DNA of 11,895 nucleotides from an uncultured Flavobacteriales bacterium (lineage in GTDB: Bacteria; Bacteroidota; Bacteroidia; Flavobacteriales_E; Vicingaceae), in contig CALALS010000014.1 of NCBI GenBank assembly GCA_937925525.1, forward strand, positions 1 to 11,895, read 5' to 3'. How positions within the stretch are numbered: the stretch's first letter is position 1; each line of letters begins with the position of its first letter. Below, piece after piece: positions 5,988-11,895 of the stretch. The notes below the pieces were generated by a model. It was not told where the DNA came from and ran no database searches. It saw only the letters and a list, made by a program, of their open reading frames with translations. Made by a program: the position numbers and the translations under genes.

Positions 5988-6413
5988 ATGGAAAAAGAAA
6001 AAAACAATACAGAATCAGGGTTTCTTGTAAAGAATATAATTTTACTACAAAGCAACTTTGTTAGACAAGCACAGCTAATTCAGGAACAGAGTAGAGTAAA
6101 GTCTACCTCTGATATTAATCTAGGAGTAAATGTAAAAGGCAATGAAGTTTTTGTGCAAGAAACATTAACCTATGTTCAAACAGGAGATGATAAAAAACAA
6201 ATAGAAGCGGTAATTTCTATGGTTGGTGTTTTTGAACAAGTTGGGGAAAGCAAAATTAAATCTTTAGAAGAATTTGGAAATATTAATGGTGGGGCTATTA
6301 TTTTTCCTTTTATAAGAGAGCATTTTGCTGGATTAATGTTAAAGGCTGGATTAGGTAATGCATTGTTACCACCTGTTGACTTTACTAATCCTAAAATAGT
6401 TACGGATAATTGA
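5988..6413 (+). CDS. SecB-like chaperone
   Basis: 141 aa with the SecB fold signature. The N-terminal strand region LVKNIILLQSNFVRQ (13-27) is followed by alternating strands including VFVQETLTYVQ (54-64) and MVGVFEQVG (78-86). The diagnostic C-terminal block runs over residues 99-132: INGGAIIFPFIREHF, then GLGNALLPPVDF, equivalent to the FP.aRe.i..l...gg.p...L.P.nF signature of SecB. SecB proteins are tetrameric chaperones that hold unfolded proteins; solitary SecB-like copies in accessory operons can control antitoxins, as in TAC systems and the phage-defence system CmdTAC. The gene is last in the operon, 3 bp after the 208-aa gene, and far from any export gene. This points to a specialised role rather than general export. 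Confidence 0.88.
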   Translation: MEKEKNNTESGFLVKNIILLQSNFVRQAQLIQEQSRVKSTSDINLGVNVKGNEVFVQETLTYVQTGDDKKQIEAVISMVGVFEQVGESKIKSLEEFGNINGGAIIFPFIREHFAGLMLKAGLGNALLPPVDFTNPKIVTDN

Positions 6414-6417
6414 TTTA

Positions 6418-6438
6418 AGAAGGTTTGCTCAACTTTCT
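6418..6438 (+). terminator. Possible terminator of the HEPN/SecB-like operon
   Basis: AGAAGGTT (6418-6425) pairs with AACTTTCT (6431-6438), including one G-U pair, around a 5-nt loop. It starts 5 bp after the SecB-like stop codon. There is no immediate T-run; a T-rich stretch begins about 15 bp later, so termination here is only possible. Confidence 0.35.
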
Positions 6439-6479
6439 ATAAGACTAGTTAATTTATTTTTTTGGTAAAAAAATCTTTT

Positions 6480-6680
6480 ATGGAGAATACACTTAAAGAT
6501 TTGATAGGAAAGACATTTACTTACAATCCCACTAATGAAGGCGTAGTTGTAATGTCAATAAGAGAGGTTGATAACAACATTCAAATCAACTTTAGAACTC
6601 CTTTTACGCATATCATTTTTGGGGCTGTTTCTTCTTGTGATTTAAATACGTTTCGCCAATTTTTTTCTTTGAAGAAATAA
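6480..6680 (+). CDS. Small hypothetical protein, 66 aa
   Basis: I do not recognise it. From ATG at 6480 the protein reads MENTLKDLIGKTFTYNPT, then GVVVMSIREVDNNIQINF, which looks like a small beta-rich domain. An in-frame TTG at 6462 would add six residues. It follows the SecB-like gene by about 65 bp in the same direction and may belong to the same operon. Its last 68 bases overlap the end of the minus-strand 86-aa ORF, so one of the two may be spurious or shorter. Confidence 0.4.
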   Translation: MENTLKDLIGKTFTYNPTNEGVVVMSIREVDNNIQINFRTPFTHIIFGAVSSCDLNTFRQFFSLKK

Positions 6681-6873
6681 CAACATCTCTTGATTCTGCG
6701 GTTACACAAGAAAACCCATACTCCCAATCTCCGTCAATCTCAATTGTCCTATTAGCCCGAATAACCCCCAACCCATAATCCTTATACTTATCCAAAATGC
6801 CAATTAAACTGGTGTGTACTCTTTCTAATTCAAGAAATATCTCTTGCTTTATTTTATCGGTCATTTTTTCCAT
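6613..6873 (-). CDS. Small hypothetical protein, 86 aa
   Basis: I do not recognise it. It starts at ATG 6873 with a helical, charged N-terminus (MEKMTDKIKQEIFLELERVH), continues through a mixed region (GLGVIRANRTIEIDGDWEYG) and ends in a lysine-rich tail (KKIGETYLNHKKKQPQK). Composition and motif texture look like a genuine protein. Its G-rich coding strand differs from the very AT-rich operon to the left. It is the last ORF before the right end of the island and overlaps the plus-strand 66-aa ORF tail to tail. Confidence 0.45.
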   Translation of the reverse strand: MEKMTDKIKQEIFLELERVHTSLIGILDKYKDYGLGVIRANRTIEIDGDWEYGFSCVTAESRDVVISSKKKIGETYLNHKKKQPQK

Positions 6874-6930
6874 ACATATAGTTTTGATAATTATATTTAC
6901 TTAATAATAGATTTAACAAGGGTTTTCATT

Positions 6931-6948
6931 TACTTGCGTAATTGACAA
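6931..6948 (-). repeat. Right copy of perfect 18-bp inverted repeat bounding the island
   Basis: TACTTGCGTAATTGACAA is the exact reverse complement of 562-579. It is followed by TTCT (6949-6952), the same four bases that precede the left copy. The repeat ends only 10 bp before the first possible mutY start codon. Confidence 0.7.
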
Positions 6949-6958
6949 TTCTTGATTT

Positions 6959-8020
6959 TTGAAAAAAGACGAAACGGTGAATTTATCAGGTGAATTAGCA
7001 AAATGGTACGAGCAAAACAAACGAGAATTACCATGGCGGTTTACTAATGATCCCTACAAAATTTGGCTCTCTGAAATTATTCTTCAACAAACCAGAGTAA
7101 ATCAAGGTTGGGAGTATTATGAAAAATTTGTGGAACACTTTCCCACCATAAAAGACTTGGCCAATGCAAAAGAAGATGCCGTTTTAAAATTGTGGCAGGG
7201 TCTAGGCTACTACTCTAGAGCCAGAAACTTGCATTTTGCTGCTAAGCAAGTAGTTAAGGAATATAAAGGTAAGTTCCCTACTTCCTACGAAGATATTATA
7301 AAGCTCAAAGGAGTTGGCGAATACACCGCAAGCGCTATTTCTTCAATAGCATACAGTGAGCCGAAAGCTGTTGTTGACGGAAATGTATTTAGAGTTTTAG
7401 CAAGACTATTTGGTATTAAAACTCCTATTGATACAGGCAGAGGTAAAAAAGAGTTTGTTGAAGTTGCTTATAAAGTTTTAGACAAAAGAAATCCAGGCAA
7501 CCACAATCAAGCCATGATGGAATTTGGAGCTTTGCAGTGCACGCCTAAAAATCCCGATTGCGGCAACTGCATTTTTAGAAGTGAATGCTTTGCTTTTAAG
7601 AATAACTTAGTGCATGAATTACCGGCTAAAGAAAAGAAGGTAAAAATTACCAACCGCTATTTCATTTATTGCATTCTGGAAAACCAGAAAGGAGAAATTT
7701 TAATAGAAAAGAGAGCTGAAAATGATATTTGGAAAGGCCTCTATCAGTTCCCTCTGATAGAAGAAAAAAAGTCCCTGTCTGATAAAAAAAGTATTGAGAA
7801 ACCCATTTCTCATTTTAACCTTAAAAACGCTAACCTAATTTCTATTTCTGCTCCTTTTAAGCATATTTTAAGCCACCAAAAAATTGAAGCCATTTTTGTG
7901 CATTTTAAAGTCACACGATTTCAAAAAAATAATTCATACATAACTATTTACAAAGAAGATTTTATCAATTTTGGTATACCAAAATTGATAGAAAATTATG
8001 TGAATAAATATGAATTTTAA
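6959..8020 (+). CDS. mutY: A/G-specific adenine glycosylase MutY
   Basis: 353 aa; removes adenine mispaired with 8-oxoguanine in base excision repair. The glycosylase domain covers about residues 10-215: LPWR (24-27), the catalytic Glu in WLSEIILQQTRV (E39), the helix-hairpin-helix LKGVGEYTASAI, and the catalytic Asp in VVDGNVFRVLARLFG (D140). The [4Fe-4S] cluster is C-x6-C-x2-C-x5-C at C194, C201, C204 and C210. A NUDIX-like C-terminal domain that recognises 8-oxoG occupies about 230-345, including NDIWKGLYQFPLIEE and FKHILSHQKIEA. No ATG is available at the N-terminus: the choices are TTG at 6959 or GTG at 6977, and an in-frame stop (TGA 6953-6955) precedes both. The right end of the island lies just upstream, so the gene's original promoter may have been displaced. 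Confidence 0.95.
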   Translation: MKKDETVNLSGELAKWYEQNKRELPWRFTNDPYKIWLSEIILQQTRVNQGWEYYEKFVEHFPTIKDLANAKEDAVLKLWQGLGYYSRARNLHFAAKQVVKEYKGKFPTSYEDIIKLKGVGEYTASAISSIAYSEPKAVVDGNVFRVLARLFGIKTPIDTGRGKKEFVEVAYKVLDKRNPGNHNQAMMEFGALQCTPKNPDCGNCIFRSECFAFKNNLVHELPAKEKKVKITNRYFIYCILENQKGEILIEKRAENDIWKGLYQFPLIEEKKSLSDKKSIEKPISHFNLKNANLISISAPFKHILSHQKIEAIFVHFKVTRFQKNNSYITIYKEDFINFGIPKLIENYVNKYEF

Positions 8021-8024
8021 TTTA

Positions 8025-8032
8025 TATCTTTG
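8025..8032 (+). promoter_or_regulatory. -7 box of the ssb promoter
   Basis: TATCTTTG matches TAnnTTTG and lies 45 bp before the ssb ATG, just after the mutY stop. No clear TTTG is seen about 19 nt upstream, so this is a partial promoter call. Confidence 0.45.
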
Positions 8033-8076
8033 TTAAACGAAACATCAACTAAGTTAAATTTTAATCAAGTACAATT

Positions 8077-8505
8077 ATGTCAGTAAACAGAGTAATTTTA
8101 GTAGGAAATTTAGGTAAAGACCCAGAAGTAAGACACCTTGACGGTGGTTCTACAATAGCAAAATTTCCATTAGCAACATCAGAGTCATACAAAGATCGAA
8201 CAACAGGAGAACGAGTAAAACAAACAGAGTGGCATAACATCGTATTGTGGAGAGGACTTGCAGAGGTGGCAGAAAAATACTTAAAAAAGGGAAATCAAGT
8301 ATACATTGAGGGGAAACTAAAAACCAGAAGTTGGGATAGCGATGGTGTAAAAAAATACATTACAGAGGTAGTAGCAGATAATATGGTAATGATGTCATCA
8401 AAGTCATCTAATGACAATGATTCTGGTAATAGTTACGAAAGCTCTTCAGCCACTAGTGATGCTGTGGATAATTCATCAGACCCAATTGATGACTTACCAT
8501 TCTAA
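8077..8505 (+). CDS. ssb: Single-stranded DNA-binding protein
   Basis: 142 aa; coats single-stranded DNA during replication, repair and recombination. The OB-fold covers residues 1 to about 108, opening MSVNRVILVGNLGKDPEVRH, with the conserved TEWHNIVLWRGLAEVAEKYLKKG and VYIEGKLKTRSW blocks. A flexible Ser/Asn/Asp-rich linker follows, ending in the acidic tip DPIDDLPF that recruits partner proteins. Length is typical of Bacteroidota SSB. It lies 56 bp after mutY with a promoter box in between, and 21 bp before gldE. Confidence 0.97.
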   Translation: MSVNRVILVGNLGKDPEVRHLDGGSTIAKFPLATSESYKDRTTGERVKQTEWHNIVLWRGLAEVAEKYLKKGNQVYIEGKLKTRSWDSDGVKKYITEVVADNMVMMSSKSSNDNDSGNSYESSSATSDAVDNSSDPIDDLPF

Positions 8506-8526
8506 GTCTAACTAATTTTTTAAATT

Positions 8527-9846
8527 TTGGACGAACCTCCCCAGACCGATTTATTTCTAGAGATTATATTTCAACCATTATCAATGGAGCATGTATTGCT
8601 TTTGTTGATAATGGTTGTTCTTATTATATGTTCAGGGCTAATTTCAGGCTCTGAAGTGGCGTTTTTTTCGTTAGGACCTGCTCAGATGCAAGAGCTGGAA
8701 GAATCTGAAACAAATTATGGAAATAAAGCACTTTCGCTATTAGAAAAACCTAAACGACTTCTAGCAACTATTCTTATTGCCAACAATTTTGTAAATGTTG
8801 CTATTGTAATGGTTTCTGCCTATTTTATGAATAGCTTTATTGATTTTGGCAACCACCATCTTCTTGAATTTACTGTGCAGGTAGTTGTGGTTACATTCAT
8901 CCTTTTACTTTTTGGTGAAGTATTACCAAAAGTTTTTGCCACAAAAAAAGCGACAGTAATTATCAAATTAATGGCAATACCTTTAGTAGTATTATCTTTT
9001 CTATTTAAAGGGTTTAGTTCATTATTGGTTTCTTCAACTTCTTTTATTGATAGAAAATTTAAAAAGAAAGGACACAATGTTTCTGTGTCAGACCTATCTA
9101 ATGCATTAGAATTAACTTCAGACATTAACGAAGAAGAAGAGCAAAAGATTTTAGAGGGCATTGTAAAGTTTGGAGATACAACTGTTCGCCAAATCATGAT
9201 TCCGAGAACAGAGATTTTTTCGATTGATTATGAAAACTCTTTTGAAGAAGTAATGAAATATGTTTTAGATGCAGGATTTTCAAGACTTCCGGTTTATCAA
9301 GAAACCAATGATAACATTATAGGAATTTTATACATCAAAGATTTAATTCCACATTTTAAAAATACTAATTACGACTGGCATCAAATTCTAAGAAAACCTT
9401 TTTTTGTTCCTGAATCTAAAAAGTTAGATGACTTACTAAAGGATTTTCAGCACAGAAAAGTGCATTTAGCTATAGTGGCGGATGAATACGGTGGTACTAA
9501 AGGAATTATAACTCTTGAAGATATTTTAGAAGAAATTGTAGGAGACATTAGTGATGAGTTTGATGATGAAAATATTGTTTACTCCAAGTTAGATGATAAC
9601 AACTATATTTTTGACGGTAAAGTGATGCTGTCAGACTTATACAAAGTGCTTGATATTGATGGTAACGATTTTGAAAAAGAAAAAGATAGTGCCGATACAT
9701 TAGCCGGATTTTTAATTGAGCAGAACGGAAAAATCCCTAGAGTAAAAGAGAAAATAAAATTTAATAATTACCTTTTTACTATTGAATCAGCTGACAATAG
9801 AAAAATAAAGCGAATAAAACTTACCATTGAAAATGAGGCTGAATAA
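8527..9846 (+). CDS. gldE: Gliding-motility-associated membrane protein GldE
   Basis: 439 aa, in the hemolysin-C/CorC-like CNNM family. The start is taken as TTG at 8527, because the DEPPQTDLFLEIIF lead resembles GldE N-termini; the first ATG (8584) would trim 19 residues. A DUF21/CNNM membrane domain with four hydrophobic segments spans about 20-185 and includes the GSEVAFFSL and FGEVLPKVFA motifs. Two CBS domains follow: IMIPRTEIFSI through GILYIKDLIPH (about 223-280), and VPESKKLDDLL through KGIITLEDILEEIVGD (about 295-340). A CorC/HlyC-type C-terminal domain is at about 355-435. In Flavobacterium GldE is linked to GldD and gliding/type IX secretion. Its last 14 bases overlap gldD, which indicates coupled expression. 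Confidence 0.92.
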   Translation: MDEPPQTDLFLEIIFQPLSMEHVLLLLIMVVLIICSGLISGSEVAFFSLGPAQMQELEESETNYGNKALSLLEKPKRLLATILIANNFVNVAIVMVSAYFMNSFIDFGNHHLLEFTVQVVVVTFILLLFGEVLPKVFATKKATVIIKLMAIPLVVLSFLFKGFSSLLVSSTSFIDRKFKKKGHNVSVSDLSNALELTSDINEEEEQKILEGIVKFGDTTVRQIMIPRTEIFSIDYENSFEEVMKYVLDAGFSRLPVYQETNDNIIGILYIKDLIPHFKNTNYDWHQILRKPFFVPESKKLDDLLKDFQHRKVHLAIVADEYGGTKGIITLEDILEEIVGDISDEFDDENIVYSKLDDNNYIFDGKVMLSDLYKVLDIDGNDFEKEKDSADTLAGFLIEQNGKIPRVKEKIKFNNYLFTIESADNRKIKRIKLTIENEAE

Positions 9847-10402
9847 GATTTTTTTATTGTTATTATTTATTCCGTTTTGGAGCTGTGAGGAAGAAGTATA
9901 TACTCCTAAGCCAAAAGGATATTTTAGAATAGATTTACCTGAGAAAAACTATGTAAAGTACGACAAAGATTGCCCGTTTACATTTGAAGCGCCAACTTAC
10001 TCTGCTATTAGCTACTACCAAAATCAAACTGAGCCATGTTGGTTTAATATTGATTACAGAAGGTTTCATGCAAGGCTACATTTGAGTTACAAAAAAGTAG
10101 AAAACAACCTGAGAGATTATACTGAAGATTCTAGAAGTTTTACTCAAAAACACATAGTAAAAGCAACTGACATAAGAGAAAACATGGTGGTAGATGACTC
10201 TTTAAAGGTGTATGGAGTCGTTTACGAAATAGACGGCAATGTGGCTTCCTCAATCCAGTTTCACTTGACAGACAGCACACAACACTTTATTAGAGGTTCT
10301 TTGTACTTTGATTCTAAACCAAACGCTGATTCTTTAGCTCCTGTGCTAGATTTTCTAAAAGAAGATATATACCACATGGTCGAAACTTTCAAGTGGAAGT
10401 AG
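9833..10402 (+). CDS. gldD: Gliding motility lipoprotein GldD
   Basis: 189 aa from ATG at 9833; the in-frame TTG at 9827 is less likely. The lipoprotein signal peptide is MRLNKIFLLLLFIPFWSC, with lipidated Cys18 followed by EEE. The mature part has the GldD hallmarks: PKPKGYFRIDLPEKNY near the start, CPFTFEAPTYS, then PCWFNIDYRRFHARLHLSYK, and FIRGSLYFDSKPNADSLAPV near the end. In Flavobacterium johnsoniae gldD is required for gliding. It overlaps gldE by 14 bp and ends one base before the convergent ctaA stop codon. Confidence 0.93.
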   Translation: MRLNKIFLLLLFIPFWSCEEEVYTPKPKGYFRIDLPEKNYVKYDKDCPFTFEAPTYSAISYYQNQTEPCWFNIDYRRFHARLHLSYKKVENNLRDYTEDSRSFTQKHIVKATDIRENMVVDDSLKVYGVVYEIDGNVASSIQFHLTDSTQHFIRGSLYFDSKPNADSLAPVLDFLKEDIYHMVETFKWK

Positions 10403-10403
10403 A

Positions 10404-11384
10404 TTACCTCAACTTTAAAAACAAATTCATTTCCAGGCTAATCAAAAAAGCTGACAACACTAAATGAACAGGCTGCATAATAGCCGGTACTCCAAAATAA
10501 TACATAATAATTCCTGTAGCTGTACTAAACACCATAATAGCTAAAATCAAACTTATCTCTTTTTGCTCATTTATTTTTTTAAGTTTTAAAAACATCCAAA
10601 TCGTTATTGCTAAAAGAAGTAACGAAAAGGTTCGGTGAATATAAAACCATGTATTTGGATTAGCTAACCAATTATCTCGAGAAGTAGTTGAAGCAATCTC
10701 ATCAATAAACTCTCTTACTTGTGTTCCCATTAAAACTTGAATGAGTGTAAGAACAATTATAGCAATGCTTAACCATTTTATTTTCTTACCGGCTTCAATT
10801 GTTTTATCAGAAAATTGATAAAGTAAATACATCAACGTCATTAAAATAAAAAATGCGGTAAGCATGTGTAACGTTATTTTCACAGGCGATAACACACTTT
10901 CTACCACCAATGCTCCCAACCATCCTTCAAAGCCAATCATAAATAAAACAAAAACTGAGAGCAGTATATTTTTCTTGCCATGCTTAAAAGAAGAAACAAC
11001 CAACAGAAGAGCTGAAAGACCTAGTAAGGCTCCAAACAAACGATTTATATATTCGATATAAGTGTGAGTAGGGTTGTAAATAGTATAATCATGTTCCTCA
11101 AATAATGTCCAATTACTTAAATCTGGTTCAGAGGCAGAAGTAAAGTTTTCGTTTGCTTTATATAAGGCATTATCATGCAAAATCATTTGCCCTTTTTGAT
11201 AAGCATGATTCGGCTGAAATTCAATTTCTGATTGTTGTGAAGGAGGGATATAATATCCGAAACACTTTGGCCAATCCGGGCATCCCATCCCTGAACCCGT
11301 CATCCGAACCACACCACCTGCAATAATTACAAGGAATGTAAACGTGATGGTTGACTTAACAAAAAAACTAAACTTACTTTTCAT
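10404..11384 (-). CDS. ctaA: Heme A synthase (COX15/CtaA family)
   Basis: 326 aa, an integral membrane enzyme that converts heme O to heme A for cytochrome oxidase. About eight hydrophobic segments are seen, in two four-helix halves. The four heme-ligand histidines are H107 (HTYIEYINRLFG, with conserved E111), H173 (LHMLTAFFIL), H250 (YIHRTFSLLLL) and H307 (QPVHLVLSAF). Helix 1 ends in the family motif GGVVRMTGSGMGCPDWPKC, holding a cysteine pair (C35, C41). The first external loop is long (about 42-106) and carries an inserted module (YQKGQMILHDNALYKA through SNW) resembling a small carbohydrate-binding fold. Start is ATG at 11384. Confidence 0.93.
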   Translation of the reverse strand: MKSKFSFFVKSTITFTFLVIIAGGVVRMTGSGMGCPDWPKCFGYYIPPSQQSEIEFQPNHAYQKGQMILHDNALYKANENFTSASEPDLSNWTLFEEHDYTIYNPTHTYIEYINRLFGALLGLSALLLVVSSFKHGKKNILLSVFVLFMIGFEGWLGALVVESVLSPVKITLHMLTAFFILMTLMYLLYQFSDKTIEAGKKIKWLSIAIIVLTLIQVLMGTQVREFIDEIASTTSRDNWLANPNTWFYIHRTFSLLLLAITIWMFLKLKKINEQKEISLILAIMVFSTATGIIMYYFGVPAIMQPVHLVLSAFLISLEMNLFLKLR

Positions 11385-11394
11385 TTCAGCGCTC

Positions 11395-11422
11395 CAAAAG
11401 TAAATAAAAAAGGTGACGCAAA
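11395..11422 (-). promoter_or_regulatory. Promoter of ctaA
   Basis: On the minus strand TTTG (complement of 11419-11422), 16 nt, then TACTTTTG (complement of 11395-11402), a match to TAnnTTTG 10 bp before the ATG. The upstream box falls within the loop of the neighbouring terminator hairpin, so terminator and promoter overlap. The resulting leader would be very short. Confidence 0.45.
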
Positions 11423-11435
11423 TCGTATCACCTTT
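11409..11435 (-). terminator. Terminator of the PKD/T9SS gene
   Basis: AAAGGTGA (11409-11416) and TCACCTTT (11428-11435) form a perfect 8-bp stem with an 11-nt loop. On the minus strand it is followed by a T-run (complement of 11406-11411). It lies 23 bp beyond the stop codon of the PKD/T9SS gene, the expected place for a rho-independent terminator. Confidence 0.7.
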
Positions 11436-11458
11436 AATTTATAGAGGTTTCTTATTAT

Positions 11459-11895
11459 TTAATCCTTTACTACTTTCACTACGTCATATCCATCTATTTT
11501 TAATAGATAAATTCCGTTTTCAAATAGACTTAAATCTACTTCCAATCTTGAGTTAGAAGTTTTTGCTTCAAGTACTATTTTCCCAAGCATATCTGTAATG
11601 CGAATAGTTTTGCTTTCACCTGAATTCAATCCGGATATAATCAAATTATTTTTTGTAGGATTAGGATAAACTGAAATTTTATTGGATGTGTTTTCATTTA
11701 TACCCACTCCAACAATCGTTACGCTTGAAGTTGCCGTATCACATCCACACATATTACAGGTAATCAATTGCACAGTATAAACTCCATTAGCACCATATGT
11801 ATGAGATGGGTTAAATTGAGTGCCAGTCCCTGAACCGTCACCAAAATCCCAAGAATATGTATTTCCGTTTGTTGAAGTGTTTGTGAAGTTAACCG
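11459..11895 (-). CDS. PKD-domain protein with type IX secretion sorting tail, C-terminal part
   Basis: The frame ends at the stop codon 11459-11461 and stays open to the right edge, giving the last 145 residues of a larger protein. The first visible part is the end of a PKD domain: NTYSWDFGDGSG and then FNPSHTYGANGVYTVQLITC. A short linker with cysteines (CNMCGCDTATSSVTIVG) leads into a type A T9SS C-terminal sorting domain of about 75 residues: ISVYPNPTKNNLIISG, IRITDMLGKIVLEA, and a final FENGIYLLKIDG strand pair. The protein should be exported by Sec, carried across the outer membrane by the type IX system, and be attached or released at the surface. The enzyme or adhesin part lies outside the window. 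Confidence 0.92.
   Translation of the reverse strand, partial: VNFTNTSTNGNTYSWDFGDGSGTGTQFNPSHTYGANGVYTVQLITCNMCGCDTATSSVTIVGVGINENTSNKISVYPNPTKNNLIISGLNSGESKTIRITDMLGKIVLEAKTSNSRLEVDLSLFENGIYLLKIDGYDVVKVVKD

Noticed and set aside
5988..6413. SecB-like protein as the housekeeping export chaperone secB
   Set aside because: It lies in an accessory operon with HEPN proteins and no export gene, so a gene symbol implying general export was not given.
562..6948. CRISPR array or integron reading of the island
   Set aside because: No regularly spaced repeats and no integrase or cas gene were found; the only long repeat is the single inverted pair at the ends.
8820..9197. Minus-strand 125-aa open frame
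   Set aside because: It lies wholly within gldE on the opposite strand, and gldE has clear domains throughout; this is a shadow frame.
10864..11061. Plus-strand 65-aa open frame
   Set aside because: It lies inside ctaA, antisense, with no recognisable features.

Overview
The window comes from a low-GC member of the Bacteroidota, most likely Flavobacteriia or a close relative. Three things support this: gldE and gldD, found in gliding/type IX secretion bacteria; a PKD plus type IX sorting-tail protein at the right edge; and promoters of the Bacteroidota form (TTTG, about 16-20 nt, TAnnTTTG) with little sign of Shine-Dalgarno sequences.

Core chromosome, left (1-561): the start of an unidentified membrane-anchored protein and an HU-type DNA-binding protein, both on the minus strand. 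Core chromosome, right (6953-11895): mutY, ssb, gldE and gldD on the plus strand, then a heme A synthase (ctaA) and a PKD/T9SS protein on the minus strand. HU next to divergent mutY-ssb-gldE-gldD looks like a conserved housekeeping neighbourhood.

Accessory island (about 562-6948): about 6.4 kb separates HU from mutY. It is bounded by a perfect 18-bp inverted repeat (562-579 and 6931-6948), with TTCT immediately outside both copies, which is the layout of a mobile element with a 4-bp target duplication. From left to right it holds an IS1380-family insertion sequence; a minus-strand XRE regulator with an unknown 196-aa protein; a divergent lipoprotein gene; a five-gene plus-strand operon (3977-6413); and two small convergent ORFs.

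The five-gene operon is the most interesting part. It encodes an unrecognised 177-aa protein, two consecutive HEPN-like helical proteins, an unrecognised 208-aa protein with an acidic tail, and a SecB-like chaperone. The genes overlap or lie within a few bases of each other, except for one 65-bp gap. They follow one Bacteroidota-type promoter and an 8-bp-stem dyad in the leader. A solitary SecB-like protein at the end of a small accessory operon recalls toxin-antitoxin-chaperone (TAC) systems, so a HEPN-based, chaperone-controlled stress or defence module is a reasonable hypothesis. Neither HEPN protein shows the RX4-6H RNase motif, so any toxic activity is unproven. All functional claims for the island are inference from sequence and context.
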